DNA of 64,000 bases from Pterois miles (GCA_947000775.1 CAMQGK010000637.1:14945501-15009500); one strand, 5' to 3'; shown: positions 12,148-24,228, counted from the stretch's first letter. Made by a program: numbers and translations. The notes: a model not told the origin generated them from the letters alone.

Positions 12148-14135
12148 CAGCCAATGGGAGTAGTCCTTCTGGAAAGGAAGGAGGGGCTTACCCCAAAGAT
12201 ACCACATACCTCAGCAACATTTATTTCCACCATAAACCATGACTGAAATAATGGTAGAAGGAAGTCACAGATATGCCAGAAATGCCATCATGGTTGGATT
12301 AATAACATCATCCGGAGGCACACACAGGTTGGTGAATTTCACTGAACTGTGTCTAGATGACATCTGAACATTGATAGGTTTTAGCGGCGCAGCATCATGT
12401 GATTGTTTCACGTATTCACGTCTTTTAAAGTCACCCATCGCTAATTTGCATCTTTGCCTTGACTTTGTTTGAAATCACAGCACATAAAAAATCTGCTTTG
12501 TGTCTGGTCTCACGTTGATAGTCAACCAACTGGACTAGACATGGAAATGAAATTCAGACATAAAATATATTCTAACATAATAAGGCCTTTACACACGGGG
12601 GGAGTGATAAATATAAAAATGCCAAATTCTCACCAGCAAATATCATATGTCTAGAGCTTTTATTGTGAAAGGTAAGAATAGAAGTAGTGGATCTGTGCTG
12701 CCTTTGTCAAGGTTGAAAGGAGAAATAAAGTTTGCTGTTGTTATTCGGACTACGGAGCCTCTGTGTTGCTGTTATTTCATAAATACAGATGCAACTCAAC
12801 CTGTTCCACACATCTTGACTGGTTGATGCTTTTGTTCATGGTGCAAAAGCTCAGAAAATTGACCTCTTTCCGGAAACAATTATGTTGCTTTTTTGCAGCG
12901 TAATATTTACATCCTGTGTGAAAGTACTCATGACAAAAAACAACAGCCTGAAAAAAATTATTGACGTCCAAATTAACAAAAACAAAACAAAACAAAATGC
13001 TTTAAGGCCTTTAGGGCTGAACTAATGATTATTTTCTTGAACAATCAATGAATCATTTCATCCTGGTGAAAAATGTCCATTTCCCAGAGTCCAAGGTGAC
13101 ATCTACACATCTTTAGTATAGGTTCAGGTTTAGGTTTACATATACGTGTAGGTTTAGTGCACAGTGTATATTTTAGCTTTTGTCAATAGTCCAAAAGATA
13201 AAAATATTCAATTTAGCATCATAGAATACAAAGAAAACCACCAATAATTCACATCTGGAACAAGTGAATTTTTGGCAAATTTGCTTTATAAAACGACTTA
13301 ATTGTCTAATTGTTTAAACTGTAATTTTAATTCTAATTTAATTCAGCCTTAATCTAGATTCTTAATGTGACGAATTAAACTTAATGTGTGCATATTTGAA
13401 AGAGAGCAATGACCTATTACAGTGAACCTTGACCTGCTGCTATCAGAACATTTGATTTCTCTAATAACGAACCACAAATTAATTTACAGCCATTTTGTTA
13501 GTACTTAGTTGATTTTGAAACCTAAATGAGATTTTAGGTTTTGAGGTTTTATTGTGACTAGAAGTCTCAAGTCCCAAAAACTCTTGCTTTAATTTGCCCT
13601 CCGTTTCATCCGAGACACGTAACGCAGCCTACATTTTACTGTCGAGCTGCTGACTAGGCAGTTGCGTTTGCTGCAATCACACTAATTGGTCTCCGCTGCT
13701 GCTCACCTCCAGGACCCTCGTATGTTCATACAGATAGCAAAATAAGGCTCCTAAAGAAAACACACGCTGAGAATAATGAGATTTCTCATATACTGTGAAA
13801 TGTAACAGAAAATGGTGACATTTCAGTTTGAACCTGGGTGACTCGTCTTAAACAATTCACAGACAAAGGAGGACACATGGGCTTCATTCCACCTATTACT
13901 GAGAGATAATTTTATGAATTAAGTCACAATATGATAACAACAGAGGTCTGTGAAGTTGGAAGATTTCTTTACAACAACTTCAGAAAATTCCAGGCAGGCA
14001 GTCATTCAAGGAAAACATGTCACTGCTTCCCGTGAATGAAAAATGAACATGGGGGGGTAAATAAAGCAATATGACCAGAGGGACCAGGAATTCTGCGGAT
14101 AAGTGTCAGCTGCGGAGAAAAAATGAAGCATTTAC

Positions 14136-14260
14136 CTGTTTGTAATCCAATTTCATGATGGCTTTCTGTAGATATCGGACTCCTCCGTGAATGAGCTTGG
14201 TGCTCCGGCTGCCGGTGCCTGATGAGAAATCGTCTCCCTGCACAAGGGCAGTTTTGAGAT
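14136..14260 (-). pseudogene. gpd2: gpd2 relic, exon with substrate/FAD-domain motif
   Basis: Reads LKTALVQGDDFSSGTGSRS followed by TKLIHGGVRYLQKAIMKLDYKQ and a GTAAAT donor. The acceptor is TTGTCAG. It is clearly GPD2; the family has LKTALVERDDFSSGTSSRS. The glutamate that ends the second beta strand and normally contacts the FAD ribose is Gln here, and the next Arg is Gly. The exon ends in phase 0, whereas the next recognised exon needs one upstream base, so something is missing between them. Confidence 0.85.
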
Positions 14261-15382
14261 CTGACAATGGGAGGCCAGGAAACACATCAACATTTGGATA
14301 CTTACTGTCCCAAATCTTTAGATGCTATTCACATATGCACAACTTTCCACTGTAATATTCATGACGAGAACAATATTGTGAGGCCATACATATTCCATTG
14401 GTTAAAAACAACAATCATTTCCACCAGTATGACAGCATGAATCTCGAAAGGGAACTGTATGTACTGAGAGCACAGTTATACCAAACTGAGAAAAGAAATA
14501 TGGAAAACATTGGTTTCCTTCTGAACAATTTTTATAAACGTATTTGGAGGAAATATGACTTTCACAACATTTTTAACACTGAAATCTCTCTTTACTTTGC
14601 CTATTAGAAGCTTCTTTGCCGTCCCAGATGGTCTGTAAATCCCAGTTTTGAAATGAAGAAAGGAAGAATAACTGAGGATTAGAAGAAAGTGTTTGAAAAC
14701 CCCCTCTACACCGCCATTAGACAACCCGAGTAAAACCCGGGGCAAAAACACATTTAAGAAGCCTCCTACCAGCAGCATGGATAATTGATTTGGTATGTAA
14801 TGGTAACCACAAGAGGATGGTCCGCTCATTGGAAGGGAACAAAGGAGTTATCATTTTTGTATTTGGCGATTGGACTAAAGCCCGTAGACTTGTTAAGGAG
14901 AGAAATCCTCCCAGTCTAAACATGCTGCTGCTCTGGACTTCGTAGCAGACATGCGAAGCGTCTTACAGATCGAGCCCCAGAGAGACGGCTTGGAAGCAGC
15001 TCCGTCACAATGGCAAGGAGGTTATGCAACACCAGGACGGAGAATGCCCATTTGTGGTTGCAAGCAGGGGCTGAACTAGACTGCCATGAAAAATCCTCTC
15101 TAAAAGCTTCTCCCAGAAACACGACGGCACTGGCGCTGCAGGAAAAACTGGGATTTATCAGTTTGGTTGCTCATGAAAGTCCACAACATTCCTAATAAAC
15201 CAAATGACACTTTTTAGTCAAACCCATGTTAGTCTGTCTCTCAGTAGTTTCTGACTTCTTCACTATGTCTCAGCCCAGTGAGCCAAAGACCACTGGTACT
15301 GAGGATGAAAGTATTTCAGAACGGGTCACAAATATAACATTAAAAAGTAACCCACTAAACTGTACATAAGAAGTGGACTTAG

Positions 15383-15772
15383 TCACTGTGACATCACCCG
15401 CTGGTTTGTGGACTGCCGTTTTAAAGCCTCAAGTTCAGCATTTTGGCTGTCGCCATCTTGATTTTTGCAAACAGAAGTGACACGAGAGGGTAGAGCTAAT
15501 TTTGCCTTCAAATGAATCTCGGGAGCTCGTGTTTCGAACGTCATCTGTCATCTGATGTGCATACATCATGCTGTATTGAAGAAGACTTGAAACTAGTGAT
15601 TGAGACCATAAACTCATGTTTACAATGTTTACTGAGGTAATAAATCAAGTGAGAAGTAGGGTCATTTTCTCATAGACTTCTATACAATCAGACTTCTATT
15701 TGCAATCAGAGGAGTCGCCCCCTGCTGGCTATTAGAAAGAATGCAAGTTTAAGGCACTTCAGTACTGGCTTC
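15383..15772 (+). repeat. Dispersed teleost repeat (CACTGTGACATCACCC family)
   Basis: Starts CACTGTGACATCACCC and includes GCCGTTTTAAAGCCTCAAGT, GTCGCCATCTTGATTTTTG and GTCGCCCCCTGCTGGCTATT. Its 3' part reappears inverted at 21643-21770, and its 5' part inverted at about 57505-57610. Non-coding. The class was not identified. Confidence 0.7.
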
Positions 15773-16210
15773 CTTAAATATATATTTTCTATTTTTTTTA
15801 AATGCTAAGAAACATTACCAAAAACATCTAGACACTGTACTTTGTTTGTCAACACTGTACTTTTAAGTAAATATTACTTAAAGAGCAGTAATTAGTGCAT
15901 TCATTGGGGACTATTCTCAGCTGTGGATTAATACACGTTTAGTGCTTAATGAGAATTAACAGCAATAGAAAGGTGTATGTGGGAATATCTTTTAAAGTAA
16001 ACTACACTGCCCAAGTTCACGGCATTGTATCCAGTGTTTTTGATTTAGACAATGGAGGTCTATGGCAAAGACTAATAACATATTTCAGGATTTGGCTACT
16101 CAGTTGATGAGATAAATTTGTCGCTGGTTAGTTGACAATAAGAAAAATATAGAATATCACCAGACATCCTTTAAAGTGGCCGTAGAAACATGTTTGCTTC
16201 TATATACAAT

Positions 16211-16535
16211 TAGGGCTACACAATTAATCCAGATTCTGTTGAAATTGCAATATGGCCTACTGCTATCTTCAAATAGCAGTATTTCTTAAAATCACAATAT
16301 TCGAAAAAATATGTTAACATTTAGATAAATATGAAATATCCTGACATACACATCATATTCTATTCTATAGACTTAAGAAAACATATTTTTTGGGCACAGA
16401 CCCCCACAAAAATCTCACCATGATAATGTTAACATATTTTTCAATGAAAATGAGAGTAATGATATAAGAATTATCATTCCCTCTAATATTGCAAATCATA
16501 TCTCAATTGCCACATTTCTTTTCAAAATCGTGCAG
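16211..16535 (+). mobile_element. hAT-like MITE (TAGGGCTACACAATTAATC)
   Basis: Begins TAGGGCTACACAATTAATC and ends TTTTCAAAATCGTGCAG, the shape of fish elements with TAGGGCTGCACAATT / AATCGTGCAGCCCTA ends. It is AT-rich inside with no frame. Assignment to hAT rests on the end motif only. Confidence 0.6.
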
Positions 16536-16731
16536 ACTTTATATACGTTCACAATCTGTACTGGCGAAATCTGCATCAGAAGTCAAAAAACGCCTCAACA
16601 GTTAAGGTCCCAGAAACAACTGGTGGACTCAAACTTAATAACCTGCTGCTTCGATGAGCATTACAGAGCTCCAGCTCTTTATTTTCAAACCAGAGGACAA
16701 AAGCAACTTACTCCCAGTGAGTGCATCTAAC

Positions 16732-16850
16732 CTGAGTCAGTGGCTCCTCCTCCAGCGATGAACCCCTGTGAGACCTTCATGAGGCCACCCTGAACTCTGA
16801 GCTCATCCATGTAGACAGTTGTGACCCGTTCAGCCGCCTCCACATGTGAT
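16732..16850 (-). pseudogene. gpd2: gpd2 relic, FAD-binding (GxGxxG) exon, degraded
   Basis: The 3' end reads FIAGGGATDSG and is followed by a GTTAGA donor at the place where GPD2 has LVIGGGATGSG and an exon boundary. Upstream, HVEAAERV may match the segment before the FAD motif, and the sequence between is no longer alignable by eye. The glycine-to-aspartate change sits in the dinucleotide-binding GxGxxG and should prevent FAD binding. The 5' edge is approximate. Confidence 0.5.
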
Positions 16851-17530
16851 ACATCGGCGTACAGCATCCACGCAAAAGAAAACCAGTCATCAATTTCATT
16901 GTCATGTGACTCCAGGGGACAGTGCACATTAATAAATGTGTTTCATTATTATGCATATGTCTTTATATTCCTTATGATGGATTTAGGAAAAAAGAAGCCA
17001 TGCATTTTCTGTGACAAAGCTGTCAGATGCCATCAAGCAATAAAAAACAATACATCACATGCTTATTTATATTCCACTCCCAATAACATTTCAAAATATT
17101 GTCTTTCTAGATTAATCACAAAATCTGCATGTGGCACACAGACGGACGGCAGAGACGTGTTAACAAGCCAACTTGACTAATTGCAACACATGTAGTTAGT
17201 AAAGAAGATGATGGCACAGGATTATCTAAAATAAGCAAAACAGAAAATGACAAATGACAGCCATTCTCAAGTTCACTGCAGTTGTTAGTCATGTGCATAT
17301 TACAGTCTACCATCTGTTACAAAGAACAGTGAACAGATGCGAAGAAACTAAAATGAGTAGCTCCTTATTATTTATTAGTCCATTTATGATCTGTCTACAC
17401 AGAATGAAATTGTGTTACAAGCATCGTCCAACATGAGCCCACTTTTTAAATTTTTATTCAACAAACTAAACTGAAGCCTCCTACTTCTATTAATAAGGTT
17501 TTGTTAACAACACACTTGAGGGAATCTCAC

Positions 17531-17632
17531 CTGTTTTCTCTCGTATTCTGCCAGCTGAGTAAAATACAAACAAGCCTCCTCGAGCACTGACAGCAGCTCC
17601 CATTACCGCCCGGTGGAACAACATGCCTCCGC
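17531..17632 (-). pseudogene. gpd2: gpd2 relic, N-terminal coding exon
   Basis: The acceptor (TTCATTGCAG) is followed by GCGGAGGC and an ATG at 17624-17622, reading MLFHRAVMGAAVSARGG and ending at a donor GTGAG. The pattern M-x-F-x-(R/K)-A-V-x-G fits the GPD2 start (MAFQKAVKGTI in human), but the rest has drifted. It is placed upstream of the other relic exons as expected. The match is short, so the confidence rests mainly on position and splice sites. Confidence 0.5.
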
Positions 17633-17924
17633 CTGCAATGAACAGATACAGTTCAGCTCAGCTGGTGATCAACAGGAAAAGAGAGAAAAAAGAACAGCAA
17701 AGTTTGCAATGCGAGTAATCCATTACTGAAACAAACTGCATACAGCAGGAACACTTTGGCAGTTAGGCTGCAGAATTTATGAATCTAATCTTTTCTTAGT
17801 TTGCAGGTCTTTATTAAAAGAAACATGCAGTGGTGGAAAGTAATCAACACTGCATGAAAAGTGGCATTTTTGTCAGTAATCAGCACTGTAATTTGCTGTG
17901 GAAGTTCGGATTAAGTTCATGGGA

Positions 17925-18275
17925 ATTTGTGTTGTTAGCGCTGTCGCCTCACAGCAAGAGGGTCGCAGGTTCGATTCCAGCTTGGGGCTCTTCTGTGTGG
18001 AGTTTGCATGTTCTCCCAGTGTAAGCGTGGGTTTTCTCCGGGTACTCCGGCTTCCTCCCACCATCCAAAGACATGCTGTTTAGGTTAATTGATTACTCTA
18101 AATTGCCCGTAGGTGTGGATGTGCGCGTGAATGGTTGTCTGTCTCTATGTGCCCTGCGATGGACTGGCGACCTGTCCAGGGTGTACCCCGCCTTCGCCCT
18201 ATGCCAGCTGGGATCGGCTCCAGCCCCCCCGCGACCCCTAACGGGATAAGCGGTTGACGATGGATGGATGGATGG
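17925..18275 (+). mobile_element. tRNA-derived SINE with L2/Maui-like 3' tail
   Basis: A tRNA-like head with a good B box (GGTTCGATTCC at 17968-17978) is followed by a body containing GTGGAGTTTGCATGTTCTCC, TCCGGGTACTCCGGCTTCC and GACTGGCGACCTGTCCAGG, and a (GGAT)n tail at 18259-18275. This arrangement is very common in teleost genomes. The A box is eroded. It lies between the first gpd2 relic exon and nr4a2. Confidence 0.85.
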
Positions 18276-18589
18276 ACCGAAAACTCCCAGGAACTGCCAG
18301 GAATTGACAGTGAGTTTCAATTTTGGCACTTAAGTACAAATTTAAGGTATTTTATGTTACTTTATACTTAGACTCAACTACTGTTTATTTATTTATTTAT
18401 TCAGATTTATTCTACAGCAAGAGTTACTTTTCTGATTAAGATTTTAAATAAAACAACATATGATAAAATAATAAAATGTAATGCGTTGTTGAAGATTAAA
18501 CCAGCAGTTCTAAACCCGTTTAACTTGTGACTTCTTACACCTACAATTACTATTATTATCATTATTAATCAAGTTGCAGTTTATATCCA

Positions 18590-18740
18590 TGTCTGTCCAA
18601 AATGTCATCACTGTCATCATTTTATCCTATTAGATATTTGTGTGAAATTGTCATATTTGGATATGAGTTATGGCCAAAAATGTATTTTGTGAGGTCACAG
18701 TGACCTTGACCTTTGACCACCAAAATCTGTCCGGCCACGG
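18590..18740 (+). repeat. Dispersed repeat fragment (TGACCTTGACCTTTGACCACC)
   Basis: Contains ATATTTGTGTGAAATTGTCA and GTGACCTTGACCTTTGACCA, text I recognise as widely repeated in fish DNA. Note that TGACCTTTGACC also resembles a nuclear-receptor direct repeat. No coding. Confidence 0.55.
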
Positions 18741-19349
18741 CAGTCACTAGAGCACAGGTGTACAAAAGCAATGTCTAGTTGAGACTTTTTTTCATGTTTC
18801 AGATGTAACTATATATTACAGACGCAATTTTTTTTTACTACCATTTCAGTTCTTGCATTGCAACTTTTTATTACGGTGCCACTTTCTGTTTTACACTGAC
18901 ATGTAAACACATCACTGTAAAATGGGTCCTAATTTTTTTTTTTTTTTTAGCTTTTTTGTAATTTAGTGATTTTTTTAATAATAGCTATTTTTTAGGATAA
19001 TGGCAATAAGTTCTTATCAAAGCCACAAGTCTAAGCTGTCAAACAGTTTTTATTTCATGTTTCTATCTGCTACAGGGGCTGAGAAATAAAGGTTTTTTGT
19101 AAATGTCGATAATATAAATGGAATGCCACGATAACGTACAAGGCATTTAGCGTGCAATAAGAACTTTCTTGCATGGCATGTGGTCTGTACTGACTGCAAT
19201 GTAAACATGCCAAGTAAATATGCTACGCTCAGAGCTAGTGACAAAATAAAGTGAGAAAGAACGGTTATGGTGGGCAATGGGTCCAACAAACACAGGATTT
19301 CAACCGGGAGGTCGAAGTTTGTGATGCATTTTTTGTTCTGATGTTACAA

Positions 19350-19431
19350 AGTTTATGTACATATTTTACTTTCTTGTAAATTTCTCCACTGTGGGACAAA
19401 TAAAGGAATATCTTATCTTATCTTATTTTAC
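19350..19431 (+). mobile_element. SINE 3' tail fragment ending (TCTTA)n
   Basis: CACTGTGGGACAAATAAAGG followed by TATCTTATCTTATC is the same tail as the SINE at 21.85-22.2 kb. No tRNA-like head is visible, so this is a 5'-truncated copy. Confidence 0.65.
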
Positions 19432-20639
19432 ATACTTATTTTAAGCCCAGACATTTTTCTAAACCTAACTGAGTGGTTTTGTTGCCTAAACCTAACTGCA
19501 GATGTTACCATAGTTTTGTTGCGTGGCCGACAAATGACAATGATAAAAATCCTAAAATGCCTCCTCATAACACACAGAACGTCTATGTAACATCAGGCTA
19601 TTCATACACCCTCCCATGAGACTGGGCTGCACTGTGTGAGGCTCAAAGAGGTCAAACTATCCAGTGTTTCAAAGATGAGGACAAAATCCAAAAAACAAAA
19701 AGACAGATTTGTGTATCAGAACTGTTTTTTATTAATCATCTCACAACCCCTCAGATTTATCATGGGACCCTTTTTGACCCTTGTTTGGGAACTACTGGAC
19801 TAAACTACTAAACTGTATATAAAGTAGTTAAAACTAGCTCCACCTAGACAGCTACAAGCTAAAAGTTGTAGACTACATAAACACTGATACATTTGTATTA
19901 GCAATCTAAGCTAAATGGGACATTATACTGCAGAATGAGTATGTTTACTTTGATACTACATTTTGTTGGTGATATTTTTTGTTGTGTTGGTGCTGAATAC
20001 ATCCTCCACCACTGGAAATATGTTCAGTGCAACGCCTAAAGTCTACTGTGGTGTAAACATCGTTACCATCTCAATACTGATCCTTCTGCTGGTCTGGAAG
20101 CAGGTCTGCCTCTTTACACCACAGTCTGAATGGTGCACCACACTAAACAGAGAAATCCTCCCACACGGCTGCTTAGAGGAGAAAGCCTCGCAGCTTAGGC
20201 AAAGCTTTATCCAATTCCCTCATCATCCACTCTAGGACACTTTAGTGGGGCCGAAATGGAGTCGCAGCAAATTCCAGTACAAAAAGAAATGTGCCACAGC
20301 GAGCCCACTATCAGCGTGTGACCTCAATGAGCGGGCGCTTCTAAATCCACTCACACCTCAAACAACTCGGATAAGAGATAAACTGCATCATTAGAGAGCA
20401 GACGCTCATTCCTCGTGTAACCAGAATAATTAAGTAATTTTGGTGTAGTATTTTTTAGGGTAAAGTCATCAATGTATGTCCCCACTGATCTTTTTAAAGG
20501 CCCAATAGCCAATAACAACGACACGGTGTATATCTTGAAGGCCTGCATTCGTAACTATTACAAAGAGATTCACTTTACACTATTTGGAGTCCTCTCAACC
20601 TTTTATAATTCAGATATATTATTAATCAAAGAGATTGAC

Positions 20640-21060
20640 AAAGAAACTAATGGTTTGTCTGATTTTCACTGGGGCACAATCCAGCCAGCAATTGATTGTG
20701 GCACCAGGGACACCTGCAGCTTCAGAATACATTTTCACTTTCAGGAGGAGAGGAAAAAAACAGCAGCACGAGGAAATATTGCCCCACCACATGAATATGC
20801 AGGGACTTGATACCAGCAGTGTCATTACTAATGTTGCTGCCAATTACAGAGCATGTCATGACACTGTGATTCATGAATATTCATCGTTGACTGATATAGA
20901 CAGCAGCAGTATGCAGAGGCCTCTATTCCCATTTTACTGTCTCATTGTGAATGGTGAACAGGTACCTCCATCATACCATGGAGGCGCCTTCCAGCTGCAA
21001 GACAAGCTGTTCCATAAGGCATTGCTAGTTAACAGTGTGTTATATAAAGGTGTATAAAAG
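20640..21060. promoter_or_regulatory. Possible conserved non-coding element upstream of nr4a2
   Basis: Unique-looking DNA 4-5 kb upstream of exon 1, with no repeat hallmarks and stretches such as GCTGCCAATTACAGAGCATG, GTGATTCATGAATATTCAT (octamer/POU-like) and CAGCCAGCAATTGATTGTGG. Open frames across it have no recognisable protein. It is called from sequence style only and would need alignment with other fish. Confidence 0.3.
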
Positions 21061-21642
21061 TGATGAAGTGCTCCCTGGCTCTAAAGAGCAGGCATTAAAG
21101 CATATTAAGTAGACATTTAAGCTTGTAAAGTGGGAATCTAGAAATGGAAAGAAGACACTGAGCAAAGGGATGCCTTCAGGGTCGGGCTGTTCAATTCTCA
21201 GAAAGTTTGATACCTGCTGGTGCTTAGAAATGAAATGAGGTTTGTGCGAGCGACCTGCAGATTTTGCAAACTTCCTGGGCTTCAATTTGTGTGTGGAAGT
21301 GAGGGGAACAACTCCCTCCTAGCTTTCACTTAGATTCAGGGCTCACTGATGTTAAATAGTAAGCGGATCACTCGGTGATTATCAAATTAAAAGATGTGGA
21401 AAGCCCATCAGTAAAACATATTTCCTCAATTATTTTCACACGTTTGTAAAGTAATGTGCTTAAATACAATTTTGTGGAGGTGGTGCCACACAATATTTCC
21501 ATGTTCTACAGTTTTATACATTTAGCCCTCAATACTGAAGAAAATACTGTTGTTAAGTTACTTCAGAGGTAAGATAAGGCATGCAAGACATTTGATGAGC
21601 TGCATGTTTCCCCCAAATGGGTAACAGCCAGGTCTGAAAAAT

Positions 21643-21770
21643 GAAGCCAATGCTGAAGTGCCTTAAACTTGCATTCTTTCTAACAGCCAGCAGGGGGCGA
21701 CTGCTCTGGTTGCAAAAAGAAGTCTGATTGTATAGAAGTCTATGAGAAACTGAGCCCCACTGACTACCTA
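21643..21770 (-). repeat. Inverted fragment of the 15.4-15.8 kb repeat
   Basis: GAAGTGCCTTAAACTTGCAT, CCAGCAGGGGGCGAC and GATTGTATAGAAGTCTATGA are the reverse complement of 15,680-15,772. Confidence 0.75.
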
Positions 21771-21844
21771 ATTGCTACCACTATGCACTGTGTTCATACG
21801 GCATCAGTGCGGAGGCATAGTGCCCACCCTCTGGTCCCCCCGGT

Positions 21845-22173
21845 GGGGGGAGTAGCTAGTCTGTAGGGAGTTGGCTTGGGAACCGGAGGGTCACCGGTTC
21901 AAGTCCGACATGACAAGAACTGAGTGTGAATGGTAGCTGGAGAGGTGCCAGTTTATCTCTTGGGCACTGCCGAGGTGCCCCTGAGCAAGGCACCAAACCC
22001 CCAACTGCTCGGGGCGCTTGTCAGGAGCAGCCCCATCACTCTGACATCTCTCCATTGTTGATGTATATGGACCTGTTTGTGCATGTGTGTGTCTCGGGTT
22101 GCATGTACGTGTATAAGTAGAAACAACAGAGGTAAAAATTGAATTTCCCATTGTGGGACAAATAAAGGACTAT

Positions 22174-22203
<30 letters not shown>
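21845..22203 (+). mobile_element. tRNA-derived SINE with (CTT)n tail
   Basis: B box GGTTCAAGTCC at 21896-21906 in a tRNA-like head. The body has TGCCGAGGTGCCCCTGAGCA, then CATTGTGGGACAAATAAAGG and a (CTT)n run at about 22173-22202. Non-coding. It is a full-length-looking copy. Confidence 0.8.
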
Positions 22204-22204
<1 letters not shown>

Positions 22205-24228
22205 ACACTGTTAGCACTGTCACCATAGCACTGTTCATGCTGTTACCATTAGCTGCTAACCGCAAGCTCATCTGTCTCCATGATGAGATACATATGAAGG
22301 CAATCCCTCAATAACAAATTTGAGTTCGGAGTTCAGTGCCTTAAAGTCAAAGTAGCAATAAAACAATGTATAAATATCCCATTACTTCTTAATGAAGTAG
22401 AAAAGCATTAGAAAGCAAAATGTACCTACTAACTAGTACCCACTGAATGTCATGGAGTAAATAATAATAAAGGAATATCTTCTTCTTCTTCTTTAAATAG
22501 TACATTTGCCTCTGAAATATAGTATAGTGGAAGTGTAAAGCAACAGAAAATTTCAATACTCAAGTTGAATAAAGGTACCACAAATTTTTACAGTACCTAT
22601 AGTAAGTGTACTTTGTTACATTACACCTCTTAATGTATATTTCTCAATCAGTGAACACACTGATAGAGATAATTCTGCATGCTATCACTCCCACACCTTT
22701 AAAGGTACAGTGTGGTTTGGCAGCATATAGTGGTGTGATTGCAGATCGCAACCAAATGAGCACCCCTCCGCTCACTCCACCTTTTCCAAGACTGTGGTAA
22801 CATGAGCTGCCGAGTACAAAGTCGAGGTAACGGCGTTTTACTACTTCAGGAGCAACGAAAGTCCACAGTCCACATCTGCAAAGGCTCATAATCAGTAATG
22901 TGTTCTGTGTGAGTGAAATCTGATATCTTATGATTCATATCATGGTCAGATCTTTTTGTATCCAGACGAAACAAAAACTAAATGAATCAGTCCACGTGGG
23001 CGAAAACACAAGTGACACCTGACGGAGGATTACTTGGAAAGTGACGTAAAGTGCCGACGTAAGCTGGACCTACGCTGCGCTGCAGTGACCACAAACTGTC
23101 TGGACTCTGACGGTACTCTTATAGGGTGCACGGATGCTGAGAAACAGCCATCTGGGACCAAATTAGAAAGTAGACGGTTCGTGATGAACACCGTTCAGCG
23201 AATCGAGGGTGTTCTCACCCTGGGGCCACCTTTCTGTAACTAGAATCCATAAGCATCCTGCCACCCTGAGATGATGCCAGCGTTTATATATTCACTAATA
23301 AAGTAAACATTTTAAGAGAGCTGTGACAGCCTGTAAAAAAAACTCTCTGTATTGCACGCACACAGTCGTGCGCCCACATGCCAAAATTGGTAATGTCAGT
23401 AGACATTTCTTCAAACAAAGTTAAAAATACAGTCTTGGGAAATAACTTCTGTGTGATTAAAACTAACTCCTCACTTTCCAAACGGCTGTCAATTAATTGT
23501 GCATATAAATGGGAAGTTAATTATTCTTCAGTAAAATGGCCAATTAAACTGCTAATTGTGTTTTCATTTCAAACTCTAAATGGATAACAGAAACACCACG
23601 ACCATGCCGCGTCCTATCATGTTTTCACACAAAATAGTTCGAATTTGTTATGTACAAACTGTACGCAAATACAAGTGTCTGTTCAGTGGACTTCACACAG
23701 TGAAAGGTTCAGTCCTGACAAACTAGAGGCCCCCTGTAAAAAAGCAAAAGGTGGTGTAATTAGCAGCCGTCGTGAAAAAAAATAACACCAGAACTTTTAC
23801 AACATTATTTATCTTCTGAATATTCGCAGTTTAATGTACAAATCCTGCCGCAAAGCCCACCTGAAAACGACTGGGCGTGACCACACGGTCTTAATGGGGT
23901 TAGGTTAATTAAAAGGTTAATTGTAAGAAACAGGAGCTGCTTGATGTATGGCTGGTGAACAATAGTGTCCTCTAGAGGTGAGTGTAACCATGATATACCG
24001 GTCCCCCCCACCCCCACCACACCACCCCCCCATCTCCTTGCACCTCTGTCCTTGTGTGCACCGAGTACAGCGCACACACAAAAACTGCTGTGAGACTGAT
24101 GGCTGCTCTGTGGCTTGTACAATAATAAAGCATCAATCCACTAGAAATAACACACGTGCTGCGTGATGCTGGCTGCTGTTACATGCACACGTCTCTATAA
24201 CATCTTGGTGCTTTCCATATGCTTGCTC

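Larger units (their letters stand above)
7363..14135 (-). other. Long gap in the gpd2 relic where middle exons should be
   Basis: The enzyme's segment from YRMVKEALHERA to VYYDG should be encoded here. I read the minus strand for IAPHLSAPLPIMLPVYKWW-like and YYWVGIKLYDL-like text and found no acceptable match. The span holds a (CA)n tract, a (CTCC)n tract, a poly-A run (about 8499-8515) and one MITE-like element. The rest is unassigned. Confidence 0.55.
14261..16731 (-). other. Intron of the gpd2 relic, carrying two repeats
   Basis: Holds the repeats at 15383-15772 and 16211-16535. The remainder shows no recognised feature. Confidence 0.55.
5273..17632 (-). pseudogene. gpd2: Relic of gpd2 (mitochondrial glycerol-3-phosphate dehydrogenase)
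   Basis: Six minus-strand segments match GPD2 in the right order: an N-terminal exon (17531-17632), an FAD-motif exon (about 16732-16850), an exon with DDFSSGT and STKLIHGGVRYLQKAIMKLD (14136-14260), an exon with RMNLAIALTAARYGAA (7198-7362), an exon with QEFDVRAKCVINATGPFTD (6081-6225) and a broken exon (about 5273-5385). The intact enzyme sits in the inner mitochondrial membrane and oxidises glycerol-3-phosphate with FAD, passing electrons to ubiquinone. Signs of death: the glycine motif reads GGGATDSG instead of GGGATGSG; LVERDD reads LVQGDD; the exon or exons encoding roughly 90 residues between 14.1 and 7.4 kb were not found, and the flanking exons do not join in phase; the last segment is frameshifted with an internal loss; no later exon is seen to position 1. 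Head-to-head placement with nr4a2 matches human synteny, so this is a decaying local gene, not a retrocopy (splice sites remain). Confidence 0.8.

Noticed and set aside
17925..17980. tRNA gene
   Set aside because: The B box is good but the A box and cloverleaf are lost and a SINE body and tail follow; likewise at 21,845-21,910.
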